A stretch of DNA of 64,000 nucleotides from NCBI GenBank assembly GCA_024742305.1, contig JANSYQ010000003.1, positions 62,001-126,000 of the forward strand. Reading direction: 5' to 3'. The position numbers and the translations under genes are program-made. Below are positions 37,089 to 45,815 of the stretch, in pieces. The stretch's first letter is position 1, and each line of letters starts with the position of its first letter. The notes under the pieces were generated by a model. That model was not told the origin of the DNA. It saw only the letters and a program-made list of their open reading frames with translations, and made no database searches. The stretch comes from a bacterium. Its GTDB lineage: Bacteria > Bacteroidota > Bacteroidia > Flavobacteriales_D > Crocinitomicaceae.

Positions 37089-38036
37089 TTGATACTCTTA
37101 AACAACCACAAAACTTTGAAGTTCACATCTATAAACCTTATTGTAATAAGCATTTTCATTTTGTTTTCGATAGCAATGAATTCATGCACCGTAACCAAGC
37201 GAGTACATCGAAAAGGATGGCATATTAGCTGGAATAAAAATTACAAATCGTCGAATACCCAAAACGACGACAGTTCTGAACATGCTAGCGTTGCGCTTCA
37301 AGATGCTAACCAACAAGGGAATATTTCAGAAATTGAAAGCACCACTTCAAGTGAGTCACTTCCTGAACAAGAAATCCATACTTCGCGGCGGAAGAAATCA
37401 TCTCCTTCAACGCCTACTTCAGATGCAATAGATGCTAAAAAATCGATTGAAATCTCTTCCCACCCCCAAACAAAAAACAATCAGAAAGACGAATTACCTC
37501 AGGAAATTGAAGAGGAAAAACAGGATGTAAGAGAAGTGCCCGTCGGGGGAGCGTTTATATTTCTTGGGCTTTTTCTTGCCGTGGCAATTGGTTTATTTGC
37601 ACTTGGAGCTTTTGAATTTGCCGTGGGTGCATTAGTAATTGCCATTGCCGCAATAATTATCATTGCTCATGTAAATGCTATTCGGAATGGTAAAACCAAC
37701 GCCCCCATAAGACCCAGAGGATTCTACAACTCTATTCTTTTCTTGGTCCTGTGTGGCGTTGTGCTCGCATACCTAATTATCTATGGTGGGCTTGGAGAAC
37801 TTATCGGACTTATTGGTGCAGGGTTACTCTTACTGATTATTGCACTGCTTATTTTCTTGATATACCAAACGAAGGACTTGAGTCATGCAGAAGTGCAGAA
37901 AAAAAAGACCGAAAAAAAGGAGACCGAAGAAAAAGAAACTTCTCCGGAAAAAAAGCGGAAAAATCGTATTGCTGCCATTGTGGTAGGTGGACTTGCCGTT
38001 GCGCTTTTCTTGGCGATTGCTTTACTTAGCAACTAA
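37089..38036 (+). CDS. HRKGW-family lipoprotein/membrane protein, copy 3
   Basis: 315 residues from a TTG at 37089; another TTG at 37116 gives a more compact signal peptide (KFTSINLIVISIFILFS), and neither has a convincing ribosome binding site. The helix ends AMNSC, then CTVTKRVHRKGWHISW. A polar linker precedes four or five helices, a Lys/Glu-rich loop (KKTEKKETEEKE) and a last helix. It is 9 bp after copy 2 and ends 2 bp from the convergent pdxJ. Function unknown; the start is uncertain. Confidence 0.68.
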   Translation: MILLNNHKTLKFTSINLIVISIFILFSIAMNSCTVTKRVHRKGWHISWNKNYKSSNTQNDDSSEHASVALQDANQQGNISEIESTTSSESLPEQEIHTSRRKKSSPSTPTSDAIDAKKSIEISSHPQTKNNQKDELPQEIEEEKQDVREVPVGGAFIFLGLFLAVAIGLFALGAFEFAVGALVIAIAAIIIIAHVNAIRNGKTNAPIRPRGFYNSILFLVLCGVVLAYLIIYGGLGELIGLIGAGLLLLIIALLIFLIYQTKDLSHAEVQKKKTEKKETEEKETSPEKKRKNRIAAIVVGGLAVALFLAIALLSN

Positions 38037-38038
38037 GG

Positions 38039-38755
38039 TTATTTCAACAAACGCTTGTACATCTGAACCGTATTTTCCAGTCCATAATATAAGGCATCTG
38101 CAATGAGGGCATGTCCAATGGAGACCTCCACGAGTTCAGGAATTTGCTCTTTGAAAAAGCGAAGATTGTCCAAATTTAAGTCATGTCCAGCATTTAACTC
38201 CAACCCTAACTCTACCGCTCGATTTGCGGCAGTTACATACTTTCTTACCGCTTCATTCGGATCTTTCGAAAAATTATCGGCAAACGGTCCCGTGTAGAGC
38301 TCGATTCGATCCATACCACACTTGGCTGCGTACTCAATGTTCTGTAAATCAGTATCGACGAAAATGGAAGATCGTACCCCTTGAGACTTGAATTGTTGTG
38401 CCAGATCCGTCAAAAGCGATTCGTTCTTTTTCGTGTCCCATCCGGCATTTGAGGTGAGTACATGCGGCGGATCAGGAACCAAGGTTGCTTGAGCTGGTTT
38501 CGTATCTGAGATCAATTGCAAATAGCGATCATCAGGATATCCTTCAATATTAAATTCTGTCGTCACCTTATCCGCCAAGTCGTACACATCCTTTGTAGTA
38601 ATATGCCGTTCATCCGGGCGTGGATGCACCGTAATTCCATCGGCTCCAAAACGTTCGCAATCCAAAGCTACCTGCACCACATTTGGTACATCGCCTCCTC
38701 GGGCATTTCTTAGGGTAGCAATTTTGTTTACGTTTACGCTTAACTTGGTTTCCAT
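38039..38755 (-). CDS. pdxJ: Pyridoxine 5'-phosphate synthase
   Basis: 238 residues from the ATG at 38755 ([21 protein letters not shown]), chosen because the promoter element lies just upstream and the family begins here. Phosphate and substrate motifs [38 protein letters not shown] and [12 protein letters not shown] are present. It makes pyridoxine 5'-phosphate from deoxyxylulose 5-phosphate and aminoacetone phosphate. It is divergent from the CBS gene, a pairing common in Flavobacteriales. Confidence 0.95.
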   Translation of the reverse strand: METKLSVNVNKIATLRNARGGDVPNVVQVALDCERFGADGITVHPRPDERHITTKDVYDLADKVTTEFNIEGYPDDRYLQLISDTKPAQATLVPDPPHVLTSNAGWDTKKNESLLTDLAQQFKSQGVRSSIFVDTDLQNIEYAAKCGMDRIELYTGPFADNFSKDPNEAVRKYVTAANRAVELGLELNAGHDLNLDNLRFFKEQIPELVEVSIGHALIADALYYGLENTVQMYKRLLK

Positions 38756-38773
38756 AGGCCTATTTTGTCCCTG

Positions 38774-38781
38774 CAAAAGTA
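38774..38781 (-). promoter_or_regulatory. TAnnTTTG -7 element of pdxJ
   Basis: TACTTTTG on the minus strand, 18 bases before the pdxJ ATG. Confidence 0.5.
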
Positions 38782-38819
38782 CGAACTAACTCAGGATTTA
38801 TAGTACTTTAGCACTAACA

Positions 38820-39482
38820 ATGAGAGCAAAGGATTTAATCACGGAAGAAATTCCACCGTTGACACATTTGGATACGGGAGAGCGCGCCCTGAGTTGGATG
38901 GACGAATTCAAAGTGACCCATTTGGCTGTTTTGAAAAATGGCAATTTCGTTGGGGTCGTTTCTGAAACAGATATTTTGGATAAAATGGAGATGGATCAAA
39001 CCTTGGATGTTTTGTTCCAACACCTCCCTCGACCGTATGCTTTTGCAGGGGACCACATCTATCAGGTTCTTGCCAAAATTGCCGAATTCAAACTGAGTTT
39101 GATTCCCATCCTTGACGAAAAGGAGGAGTACCTAGGGTGCACTAGCGTACATCACTTACTTACGTTGATTGCAAACACAGGAAGCATCAAAGAATCAGGC
39201 GGAATTTTGGTTTTGGAAGTTGCACACAACGACTATTCCATGGCACAAATTGCGCAAATCGTAGAAAGCAACGATGCGAAAATTCTAAGCTCCTACATAA
39301 TGTCCTCCCCAGATTCTGCCAACGTTGAAGTAACGCTAAAGTTGAATCAACTGGAGCTGGACCGAATCATCCGAACTTTTGAGCGATACGACTATCTGAT
39401 CAAAGCATCCTATCAAAAGAGTGCCTTTGAGGACGACTTCAAGTTCCGCTACGATGCGTTGATGAACTACCTCAATCTCTAG
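38820..39482 (+). CDS. CBS-domain protein (AcuB-like)
   Basis: 220 residues with two CBS motifs at about 1-120 (HLDTGERALSWMDEFKVTHL; FVGVVSETDILD; LSLIPILDEKEEYLG) and a C-terminal ACT-like region (GGILVLEVAHNDYSMAQIA). The pair of domains suggests binding of an adenosine nucleotide. It is 3 bp before nadK, the conserved order in Bacteroidota, which suggests a link to nucleotide or energy sensing. The ligand is not known. Confidence 0.82.
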   Translation: MRAKDLITEEIPPLTHLDTGERALSWMDEFKVTHLAVLKNGNFVGVVSETDILDKMEMDQTLDVLFQHLPRPYAFAGDHIYQVLAKIAEFKLSLIPILDEKEEYLGCTSVHHLLTLIANTGSIKESGGILVLEVAHNDYSMAQIAQIVESNDAKILSSYIMSSPDSANVEVTLKLNQLELDRIIRTFERYDYLIKASYQKSAFEDDFKFRYDALMNYLNL

Positions 39483-39485
39483 GAT

Positions 39486-40364
39486 ATGAAAGTCGCCATC
39501 TACGGAAGAAAAATCAACAAGGTCAACCTTGAATTCTACATTGAGTTTTTGGGAATTCTCAAGGATTATGGATGGACGCCTGTTTTCGAGGAGAAATTGA
39601 AAGATAATCTCGTAAAGAAAATTGGTTTGGACCCAAAAGCCGAGCATTTTTCAACGTACCAAGATTTTCAGTCGGGCATTGATCTTAGTTTCAGTATCGG
39701 TGGCGATGGAACCTTCATGCAGAATGTAAAGTTTGTCCGTGATTCAGGAGTACCTGTACTTGGAATCAACACTGGCAGACTTGGGTTTCTTGCCAATGTA
39801 TCTCGATCCTACCTTGAGGAAGCAATGGACATGGTCTACCATAAAAAGTACGTTCATCAAAAACGATCACTTCTGCGTGTAGAAACGGATGCCATTCAAC
39901 TGGGCGACAATAATATGGCGCTCAATGAACTGACTTTGCAGAAAAAAGATACTTCGTCCATGATTACCGTTCATGTGACTTTAGATGATAAATTCCTGAA
40001 CTCCTATTGGGCTGACGGATTGATTCTAAGCACACCCACTGGATCAACGGCTTACAACCTTAGCTGCGGCGGCCCCATTGTTACACCCGGATGTCAAGTA
40101 CACATTTTAACGCCTATTGCACCACACAATTTGACGGTTCGCCCGATGGTTGTCCCTGATCACATGCCGATTACCCTCAGCATGGAAAGCCGAAGTCGAT
40201 CCAATTTAGTCAGTTTAGACGGAACTTCCTACTCTATTAAAAATGGAGAAGAACTGACTGTTTACAAAAGCGATTATATGATCAATGTGATCAAATTTGA
40301 GGACAATAACTTCCTTGATACCATTCGAAATAAAATGTCGTGGGGAGTCGATCAACGCAATTAA
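39486..40364 (+). CDS. nadK: NAD kinase
   Basis: 292 residues. The diagnostic motifs are GGDGTFMQNVKFV, GINTGRLGFLA and STPTGSTAYNLSCGGPIV, with LNELTLQKKD upstream. It phosphorylates NAD to NADP in the cytoplasm. It is coupled to the CBS gene 3 bp upstream. In many relatives nadK is followed by a DUF6089 (PorG-like) gene; here a peptidylprolyl isomerase comes next and the PorG-like gene lies 2 kb further on the other strand. Confidence 0.95.
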   Translation: MKVAIYGRKINKVNLEFYIEFLGILKDYGWTPVFEEKLKDNLVKKIGLDPKAEHFSTYQDFQSGIDLSFSIGGDGTFMQNVKFVRDSGVPVLGINTGRLGFLANVSRSYLEEAMDMVYHKKYVHQKRSLLRVETDAIQLGDNNMALNELTLQKKDTSSMITVHVTLDDKFLNSYWADGLILSTPTGSTAYNLSCGGPIVTPGCQVHILTPIAPHNLTVRPMVVPDHMPITLSMESRSRSNLVSLDGTSYSIKNGEELTVYKSDYMINVIKFEDNNFLDTIRNKMSWGVDQRN

Positions 40365-40448
40365 CAGCCAACCTCGGCAGGACTTTTGCAGTTTCCTTTG
40401 TATAATCCATCAGAGGCTATTATTTTTATTGATTCAAAAAAGAATATC

Positions 40449-41627
40449 ATGAACAAACTCTTAATCATATTTCTCTCCTTCTTTATTTCAGGAGCCATTT
40501 TCGCACAAGAAGAGCCAATGGAAACAAAAGATTTGGCAATGGCACCGGGAATGTACGCTGTTTTCGAAACTACGAAAGGGAAAATCATCTGTCAATTAGA
40601 ATTCGAGAAAACACCAATGACGGTAGCCAACTTTGTCGGATTGATAGAAGGGAATTTCGAAGGAGCAGGAGCCAAAATTACAGAACCGTATTTTGACGGA
40701 ATCAAGTTCCATCGTGTAATCAACGACTTTATGATTCAAGGAGGAGACCCAACGGGAACTGGACGTGGTGGTCCTGGATATCGCTTCCCTGATGAAATCG
40801 TGCCTGAATTGAAGCACTCAAAACCGGGAATTCTTTCCATGGCGAATAGCGGAAAAAACACGAATGGAAGCCAGTTCTTCATCACACACAAAGCAACTCC
40901 ATGGTTGGATGGTAAACACACTGTTTTTGGTCATGTAGTGCAAGGACAGGACGTTGTCGATGCCATTGAACAAAATGATACTATGGACAAGGTGACTGTC
41001 TTACGCGTTGGAGAAAAAGCAAAAGCCTTTAACGCATCGGAAACATTCCAAACCTTGTATCAGCCTTTCTACGAAGAGTTTGTTCTATGGCCACAATACA
41101 TGGACTCTGTTTCTAAGATGTCTATCGAAGATTTCAACGCTGGATTCTACGAAATGGTGAAGTCTTCACTACCTAAAAAGAAAGCACGAAAATTAAAACA
41201 AACCGAATCTGGTTTAGTGTACATCTTAGACAAGCGTGGTAAAAGAAGAAAAATGGTGACACCGGGAGATACATTGGATGTGCATACCGAAGGATTGCAC
41301 AGAAATAGCGGAGAACCTTTCTTCAATACAAGAGATGAAGGAGCGGAATCTATGAAGTTTCAATTCCAAAATCCACGTCGTAGAATGGTCAACGGTTTTG
41401 AAGAAGCTCTTCAGTTGATGGGACAAGGCGGTTCCGGTACTTTCTACCTTCCTTATCACCTTGCTTATGGCAAAGGAGGAAACCCGGGAGCTAAAATCAA
41501 ACCTTATGAAGATGTGATCTTTAAAGTGGATGTTTTATCGGTGAAAGAAGGAGAATTGTCGGAAGAAAGTCATGATGGTCACAATCATGATGGTCATAAC
41601 CACGACGGACACGATCATAATCACTAA
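40449..41627 (+). CDS. Periplasmic cyclophilin-FKBP fusion prolyl isomerase
   Basis: 392 residues from the ATG at 40449; the longer frame lacks a signal peptide at its start. A signal peptide ends AIFAQ. The cyclophilin domain (about 30-195) has [30 protein letters not shown] and [11 protein letters not shown]. An FKBP domain follows at about 270-375 ([38 protein letters not shown]). The last 17 residues are a HDGHNHDGH-type tail, rich in His, that could bind Ni, Zn or Cu. It should assist folding of exported proteins. Two different isomerase folds in one chain is unusual. Confidence 0.9.
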   Translation: MNKLLIIFLSFFISGAIFAQEEPMETKDLAMAPGMYAVFETTKGKIICQLEFEKTPMTVANFVGLIEGNFEGAGAKITEPYFDGIKFHRVINDFMIQGGDPTGTGRGGPGYRFPDEIVPELKHSKPGILSMANSGKNTNGSQFFITHKATPWLDGKHTVFGHVVQGQDVVDAIEQNDTMDKVTVLRVGEKAKAFNASETFQTLYQPFYEEFVLWPQYMDSVSKMSIEDFNAGFYEMVKSSLPKKKARKLKQTESGLVYILDKRGKRRKMVTPGDTLDVHTEGLHRNSGEPFFNTRDEGAESMKFQFQNPRRRMVNGFEEALQLMGQGGSGTFYLPYHLAYGKGGNPGAKIKPYEDVIFKVDVLSVKEGELSEESHDGHNHDGHNHDGHDHNH

Positions 41628-41650
41628 ATGATCAAACGTTTTATAATATA

Positions 41651-41682
41651 AGCTGTCTTCCTTTGGGAGGCAGCTTTTTTTG
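41651..41682 (+). terminator. Terminator after the prolyl isomerase gene
   Basis: AGCTGTCTTCC/GGGAGGCAGCT stem with a small loop and seven T. Confidence 0.8.
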
Positions 41683-41735
41683 TGGGGTAAATTATGTACT
41701 GTAACAAACTCGCATATCTTGTTGTTTGAACCTCT

Positions 41736-42128
41736 ATGAAGTTGACAGCTCTTTGTTTTTGTCTTTTGATCTATCCCTGCATCGGTCAAAATGCACAAGG
41801 AAACTATTTACTCGTAACAAATTCGTCCGTTTCCTTTATTCAATTAAACAAGGATAGTACGGTCGTTTGGTATACATCGGGTTGCACTGATAGAGGCACG
41901 AATCATTTCGGAACCTGGTGTCAAAATGGAGATACAGTTAAGACGAGTATAGAGAATTGGACTTCTTCCTTCATTTTGAGAGGTAGAACTTTGTGTTCTG
42001 TCAACGGTGACGGAGAGGTAACGGGAGTAGAGGATGGCGTGCAAAAAACAATAATTGGTTGGAGGTGGTGGATAGATGGTAAAGTCAAACGAATTCAACG
42101 AAGAAGAGCACGGGCTAGAAGGAGATGA
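41736..42128 (+). CDS. Small secreted protein of unknown function
   Basis: 130 residues starting with a clear signal peptide (MKLTALCFCLLIYPCIGQNAQG). The mature part resembles short beta-rich Bacteroidota secreted proteins (VSFIQLNKDSTVVWYTSGC; GTWCQNGDTV) with two Cys that may pair. The C-terminus ends in a very basic run (RRRARARRR). A terminator lies before it, so it is transcribed alone. I cannot assign a function. Confidence 0.6.
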   Translation: MKLTALCFCLLIYPCIGQNAQGNYLLVTNSSVSFIQLNKDSTVVWYTSGCTDRGTNHFGTWCQNGDTVKTSIENWTSSFILRGRTLCSVNGDGEVTGVEDGVQKTIIGWRWWIDGKVKRIQRRRARARRR

Positions 42129-42179
42129 ATTGAGCGATGTTTAGGTTGCAGCTTACCTTTAGAATAAGTTTAACATTTT

Positions 42180-42230
42180 TAGAATTATGGAATTCTAGAA
42201 TTGTACAATTATACAATTAGGCAATTGTCG
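42180..42230. repeat. Cluster of AATT-centred short palindromes
   Basis: Several overlapping AATT words in TAGAATTATGG, GAATTCTAGAATTGTACAATT and CAATTAGGCAATTG-like order fill about 50 bases of the gap after the small secreted protein. Hairpins are possible; no function is evident. The rest of the 42129-42338 gap shows nothing. Confidence 0.5.
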
Positions 42231-42338
42231 AATTTGAGCAAGAAACGAGTAAATAACGAGTGTGATTCGTGATTATTCCGTGAAACACATGAGTTTCCAC
42301 TTCTCCTAGACCACTTCTAACGGATCTCATCCTAACCC

Positions 42339-43181
42339 CTAATAACGATACTGACAAGAACTCGGCTTGCCCAGTCGGAACGTCAACATAGCTCCTGAAA
42401 ATACGTACCAATCGTTCGTAGAAGCATCACCTCTACGACCGAAGCGCTCGTTGTTAAGTGAACGGTTCGACATGGTTGCCGCTAATGGACCATTCTCAGC
42501 AGCAAGAACATCGGGATCAACGTAGGCATCCGAACCAATGTCATCGATATAATCGGTAAATGTTTTGCGCACTCCTACTTCAAAATTCAAGCTGGCCTTT
42601 TCTCCAATAGATAATTTCACACCTACTCCGAGAGGCACGACTAACTGCGTTAAATTGTAAGGATTCTTATCCGACAACGACGTTCCTTGTCCTTCCGTTC
42701 CAAGCGGCTGAAGCTCCACTTCGTTTCCATTTTCACCAATGGCCGTAGGGTTCATTCGGAACAATCCAATTTCAGCGAGCAAATAAGCCGTACCTCTGTA
42801 ACGATCGTTTCCTATTTGAAAGGGAAAATAGTTGAACTCAATTCCCCCGGCAAGCTCCCAAATATCAGTACTAAAGCTCAAGTTGCGCTGAACCTGTTGA
42901 TCCAAATTTGAATCGCTGTCCTCTCCACTTAACTTTCCATAGAGAAAATTGGCACGAATGGCAGCACGTGGGTGCAAGTTAAAACGATAAATCAGCCCTC
43001 CGGCTAGATGCGTCTTTCGGTAAGGCATGAAACGATTGATATCACCGATATAATAGGTCCCTCCTACCATAAATCCAAGCTCGGAACGCGATGCATTCGT
43101 GGCGAATTGCGCCTTTGCCGGCGAGACAATTCCGAGAAAAAAACAGGCGAATAACGCTACAAGTCTTGTTTTCATCGTCAT
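42339..43181 (-). CDS. PorG-like (DUF6089) outer membrane protein
   Basis: 280 residues from the ATG at 43181 (MTMKTRLVALFACFFLG), which sits just after a promoter element; the frame upstream is AT-rich and lacks a signal. A signal peptide ends SPAKAQ. The mature chain is a small beta barrel, with GFMVGGTYYIGDINR, GLIYRFNLHPRAAIRAN and GVGVKLSIGEKASLNFEVGVR, as in DUF6089 proteins. PorG of Porphyromonas, a T9SS outer membrane part, belongs to this type. A T9SS role is inferred, and agrees with the CTD cargo at 29.5 kb. Confidence 0.72.
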   Translation of the reverse strand: MTMKTRLVALFACFFLGIVSPAKAQFATNASRSELGFMVGGTYYIGDINRFMPYRKTHLAGGLIYRFNLHPRAAIRANFLYGKLSGEDSDSNLDQQVQRNLSFSTDIWELAGGIEFNYFPFQIGNDRYRGTAYLLAEIGLFRMNPTAIGENGNEVELQPLGTEGQGTSLSDKNPYNLTQLVVPLGVGVKLSIGEKASLNFEVGVRKTFTDYIDDIGSDAYVDPDVLAAENGPLAATMSNRSLNNERFGRRGDASTNDWYVFSGAMLTFRLGKPSSCQYRY

Positions 43182-43188
43182 AGGAACG

Positions 43189-43196
43189 CAAAGATA
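43189..43196 (-). promoter_or_regulatory. TAnnTTTG -7 element of the PorG-like gene
   Basis: TATCTTTG on the minus strand, 7 bases before the ATG at 43181; near-leaderless. Confidence 0.5.
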
Positions 43197-43297
43197 ACAG
43201 GAAAATTGTTCGATTTGAAAGATTTTTTTGCTCCAATAATTTAATATTTTCATGTTTATTTAATTATTTAACTTTTTGTTATTATTAAATATTACCC

Positions 43298-43305
43298 TAT
43301 CTTTG
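43298..43305 (+). promoter_or_regulatory. Promoter of lysA (TAnnTTTG with upstream TTTG)
   Basis: TATCTTTG ends 20 bases before the lysA ATG. A TTTG at 43275-43278 lies 19 bases upstream, matching the Bacteroidota -33/-7 spacing, so this is the best-supported promoter in the window. Confidence 0.6.
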
Positions 43306-43325
43306 CCCTCCAATTTTTACATGTT

Positions 43326-44558
43326 ATGAATACTCAAACACTTCTAGACGTTGCCGAAGAATTTGGAACACCGACGTACGTTTACGATGCCAACAGCATT
43401 ACCAACCAATACCGTAAACTTCACGCTGCTTTCAAACCTTTGGATGTCAAGCTGCACTACGCAATGAAAGCTTTGAGTAACATCAACATTCTGCGCCTAC
43501 TGAAAAACGAAGGTGCCGGTTTGGATGCCGTGTCTATTCAAGAGGTTCGCTTAGGACTACATGCAGGATTCGCTCCAGAGTCTATTATGTATACACCCAA
43601 TTGTGTTTCATTTGAAGAAATTCGGCGTGCGGTTGAACTCGGAGTTCACATCAACCTTGATAACTTAAACATGCTCGAAAAATTCGGGAGTGAATATGGT
43701 GGAAGTGTTCCGGTATGTATCCGCATCAATCCGCATATTATGGCAGGCGGAAACAGTAATATTTCCGTGGGACATATCGATTCGAAGTTTGGGATATCCA
43801 TTCATCAAGTGCGTCACATTGAGCGTATCGTGGAGCATTACGGACTGAACATTCGCGGGTTGCACATGCATACGGGGAGCGATATTATTGATGCAGATGT
43901 ATTCCTTCGTGGTGCGGCGCTTCTCTACGAAGCTGCTAATCACTTTCCTGATTTGGAATTCATGGACTTCGGTAGTGGATTTAAAGTAGGATACAAAGAG
44001 AGTGATATCGTCACAGATATTGAAACCATCGGGACGCGCATTGCTGAATCGTTTCAAGAGTTTTGCACGAACTACGGTCGCAACTTGGAATTATGGTTCG
44101 AACCTGGAAAGTATATTGTAAGTGAAGCTGGGAAATTCTTGGTGCGCACCAACGTAGTAAAACAAACTACCTCAACTGTATTTGCGGGTGTGGACAGCGG
44201 TCAAAATCATTTGATTCGACCGATGTTCTATAATGCGTACCATCACATCGAAAATATTAGCAATACCGGTGGAGAGAAGAAATTGTACTCTATTGTTGGT
44301 TACATCTGTGAAAGCGACACACTCGGTCATGATCGTCTGTTAAACGAGGTTCGTGAGGGAGATATTCTCGCCATTTCCAATGCAGGAGCGTACGCTTTTA
44401 GCATGGCCAATCAGTACAATTCACGTTTTCGTCCAGCAGAAGTATTGATCTACAACGATGAAACGTATTTAATTCGTGAGCGTGAAACCATGGAGGACTT
44501 GCTTCGAAACCAAGTGGAACTGCCAATTTTTGATGAAGCTACAGTAGAAATTGCTTAA
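43326..44558 (+). CDS. lysA: Diaminopimelate decarboxylase
   Basis: 410 residues. The alanine-racemase-like barrel carries the PLP lysine in LHYAMKALSN, then GAGLDAVSIQEVR, HTGSDI, MDFGSGFKVGY and EPGKYIVSEAG. The C-terminal domain has the substrate Cys and Glu in YICESDTLG. It decarboxylates meso-diaminopimelate to lysine. No lysine riboswitch is visible in the short leader. A VOC gene follows 19 bp later. Confidence 0.94.
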   Translation: MNTQTLLDVAEEFGTPTYVYDANSITNQYRKLHAAFKPLDVKLHYAMKALSNINILRLLKNEGAGLDAVSIQEVRLGLHAGFAPESIMYTPNCVSFEEIRRAVELGVHINLDNLNMLEKFGSEYGGSVPVCIRINPHIMAGGNSNISVGHIDSKFGISIHQVRHIERIVEHYGLNIRGLHMHTGSDIIDADVFLRGAALLYEAANHFPDLEFMDFGSGFKVGYKESDIVTDIETIGTRIAESFQEFCTNYGRNLELWFEPGKYIVSEAGKFLVRTNVVKQTTSTVFAGVDSGQNHLIRPMFYNAYHHIENISNTGGEKKLYSIVGYICESDTLGHDRLLNEVREGDILAISNAGAYAFSMANQYNSRFRPAEVLIYNDETYLIRERETMEDLLRNQVELPIFDEATVEIA

Positions 44559-44577
44559 TTTCAAGCAAACGAAACTT

Positions 44578-44991
44578 ATGGCGAAAGTAATTGGATTGGG
44601 CGGTGTATTCATCAAGTTTCAACGCCCCGAAGCAATGCGAAATTGGTACAAGGACGTACTTGGTATGCAACCGAATGATTACGGTGTGCTTTTTGAATTC
44701 AACGGAGACACGCATCCTCAAAAAGGCTACTGTCAATTGGGAACGTTCGAAGCATCGAGCGATTACTTTGGAGATGCGAAGCAGCAAGTCATGCTAAATT
44801 TTCGTGTGGATGATTTGGAGGCGATGAAATCTCAACTGGAAGCTGCTAAGGTAACCATCGTTAATTCCATAGAATCTTACAGCTACGGCAAGTTCCTCCA
44901 CATTGAAGATCCCGAAGGAAATAGAATTGAATTATGGGAGCCAGTGGATAGCGAATTTGAAGCTACAGGCGATGCCATGCCGATGAGGTAA
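44578..44991 (+). CDS. VOC-family (glyoxalase/bleomycin resistance fold) protein
   Basis: 137 residues from the ATG at 44578. It has one VOC module: GGVFIKFQRPEAMRNWYKDVLGMQ, VMLNFRVDDLEAMKSQLE and HIEDPEGNRIELWEP, with the usual C-terminal Glu metal ligand. VOC proteins act as isomerases, dioxygenases or binding proteins; the substrate cannot be read here. It is probably in one transcript with lysA. Confidence 0.85.
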   Translation: MAKVIGLGGVFIKFQRPEAMRNWYKDVLGMQPNDYGVLFEFNGDTHPQKGYCQLGTFEASSDYFGDAKQQVMLNFRVDDLEAMKSQLEAAKVTIVNSIESYSYGKFLHIEDPEGNRIELWEPVDSEFEATGDAMPMR

Positions 44992-45017
44992 GTACCCGAG
45001 AAACAGTCGAAAATTGA

Positions 45018-45377
45018 TTATATCTTCTCTAGGAAGCGCTCCAAGTTTTCGTTTTGAAGCAAATCATCGGAGCCTACGATAAGTACACGCTGACATTTAT
45101 TAGACGTTAACCAAAGATTGAAGTTGGAAATGGCTACTTGCAATGTTCCGTTGATGTCTATCTTTTGAGTAGGAATGTGCTTCTTGTCGAATTGATCGTG
45201 AAGGTCGATATCTTCCTTCACAAAGTCCTGATTGGCGTTAATGAGCAGCATACCATCCGGCAATTCCTCCGAGCGAGGATCAAACTCTTCGGCAGCAATT
45301 CCTCGAGTAGAGCTCCACTCCACCAGTCTCTGTCCGAAACCATTTTCTGTTCTTGTCAGTATTGTATGCAGATTCAT
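45018..45377 (-). CDS. Conserved-looking protein of unknown function
   Basis: 119 residues (MNLHTILTRTENGFGQRLVEW). An alpha/beta fold is suggested (DGMLLINANQDFV; VLIVGSDDLLQNENLERFL), with no signal peptide or membrane helix. I do not recognise the family. A good promoter match lies upstream at 45405, and the gene is convergent with the VOC gene and follows the arsC-like gene on the same strand at 86 bp, so it is probably real. Confidence 0.65.
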   Translation of the reverse strand: MNLHTILTRTENGFGQRLVEWSSTRGIAAEEFDPRSEELPDGMLLINANQDFVKEDIDLHDQFDKKHIPTQKIDINGTLQVAISNFNLWLTSNKCQRVLIVGSDDLLQNENLERFLEKI

Positions 45378-45404
45378 GTAAAAGGCTTACTTAAAACGCG
45401 GGTG

Positions 45405-45412
45405 CAAATATA
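45405..45412 (-). promoter_or_regulatory. TAnnTTTG -7 element of the 119-residue protein
   Basis: TATATTTG on the minus strand, 27 bases before the ATG at 45377. Confidence 0.45.
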
Positions 45413-45463
45413 ATGCAATTCTGCAATCGTGACCGCAAATTTTTCACAATTGCCGCTCAATTA

Positions 45464-45811
45464 TCAGTCCAATTCTACAATTTTCTCCGTGGGACGTGCC
45501 ACTACAGCTTTCTTTCCTTTAATAACGATAGGTCGCTCAATTATTTTTGGATAAGCCCGCATGGCTTCAATCCATTCTGACCGAGAAAGTTCCTTTCCTT
45601 TGAAATTCTCCTTGAAATCTGCCTCATTTTTTCGGAGCAGTTCCTCGGGCTCCATTCCCAAAAGGTTCAACACTTGATCCAATTCTTCTGCCGACGGAAT
45701 TTCTTTCAAATATTCTACAACATCAAAAGATTTTCCCTCTGCCTCCAAATATTGAACTGCCATTCGACTTTTCGAACATCTTGGGTTGTGATATACTGTA
45801 TATTCTGCCAT
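45464..45811 (-). CDS. ArsC/Spx-like thioredoxin-fold protein
   Basis: 115 residues from the ATG at 45811 (MAEYTVYHNPRCSKSR); the longer frame only overlaps prfB. The active-site loop HNPRCSKSR, the cis-Pro region RPIVIKGKKAVVARP and the length fit the ArsC (glutaredoxin-dependent arsenate reductase)/YffB family. No other arsenic genes are near, so a general thiol role is as likely as arsenate reduction. It starts 4 bp after the prfB stop and is cotranscribed with it. Confidence 0.82.
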   Translation of the reverse strand: MAEYTVYHNPRCSKSRMAVQYLEAEGKSFDVVEYLKEIPSAEELDQVLNLLGMEPEELLRKNEADFKENFKGKELSRSEWIEAMRAYPKIIERPIVIKGKKAVVARPTEKIVELD

Positions 45812-45815
45812 AATC

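Noticed and set aside
43206-43325. Lysine riboswitch upstream of lysA
   Set aside because: The leader is about 20 bases after the promoter, far too short, and AT-rich without conserved stems.
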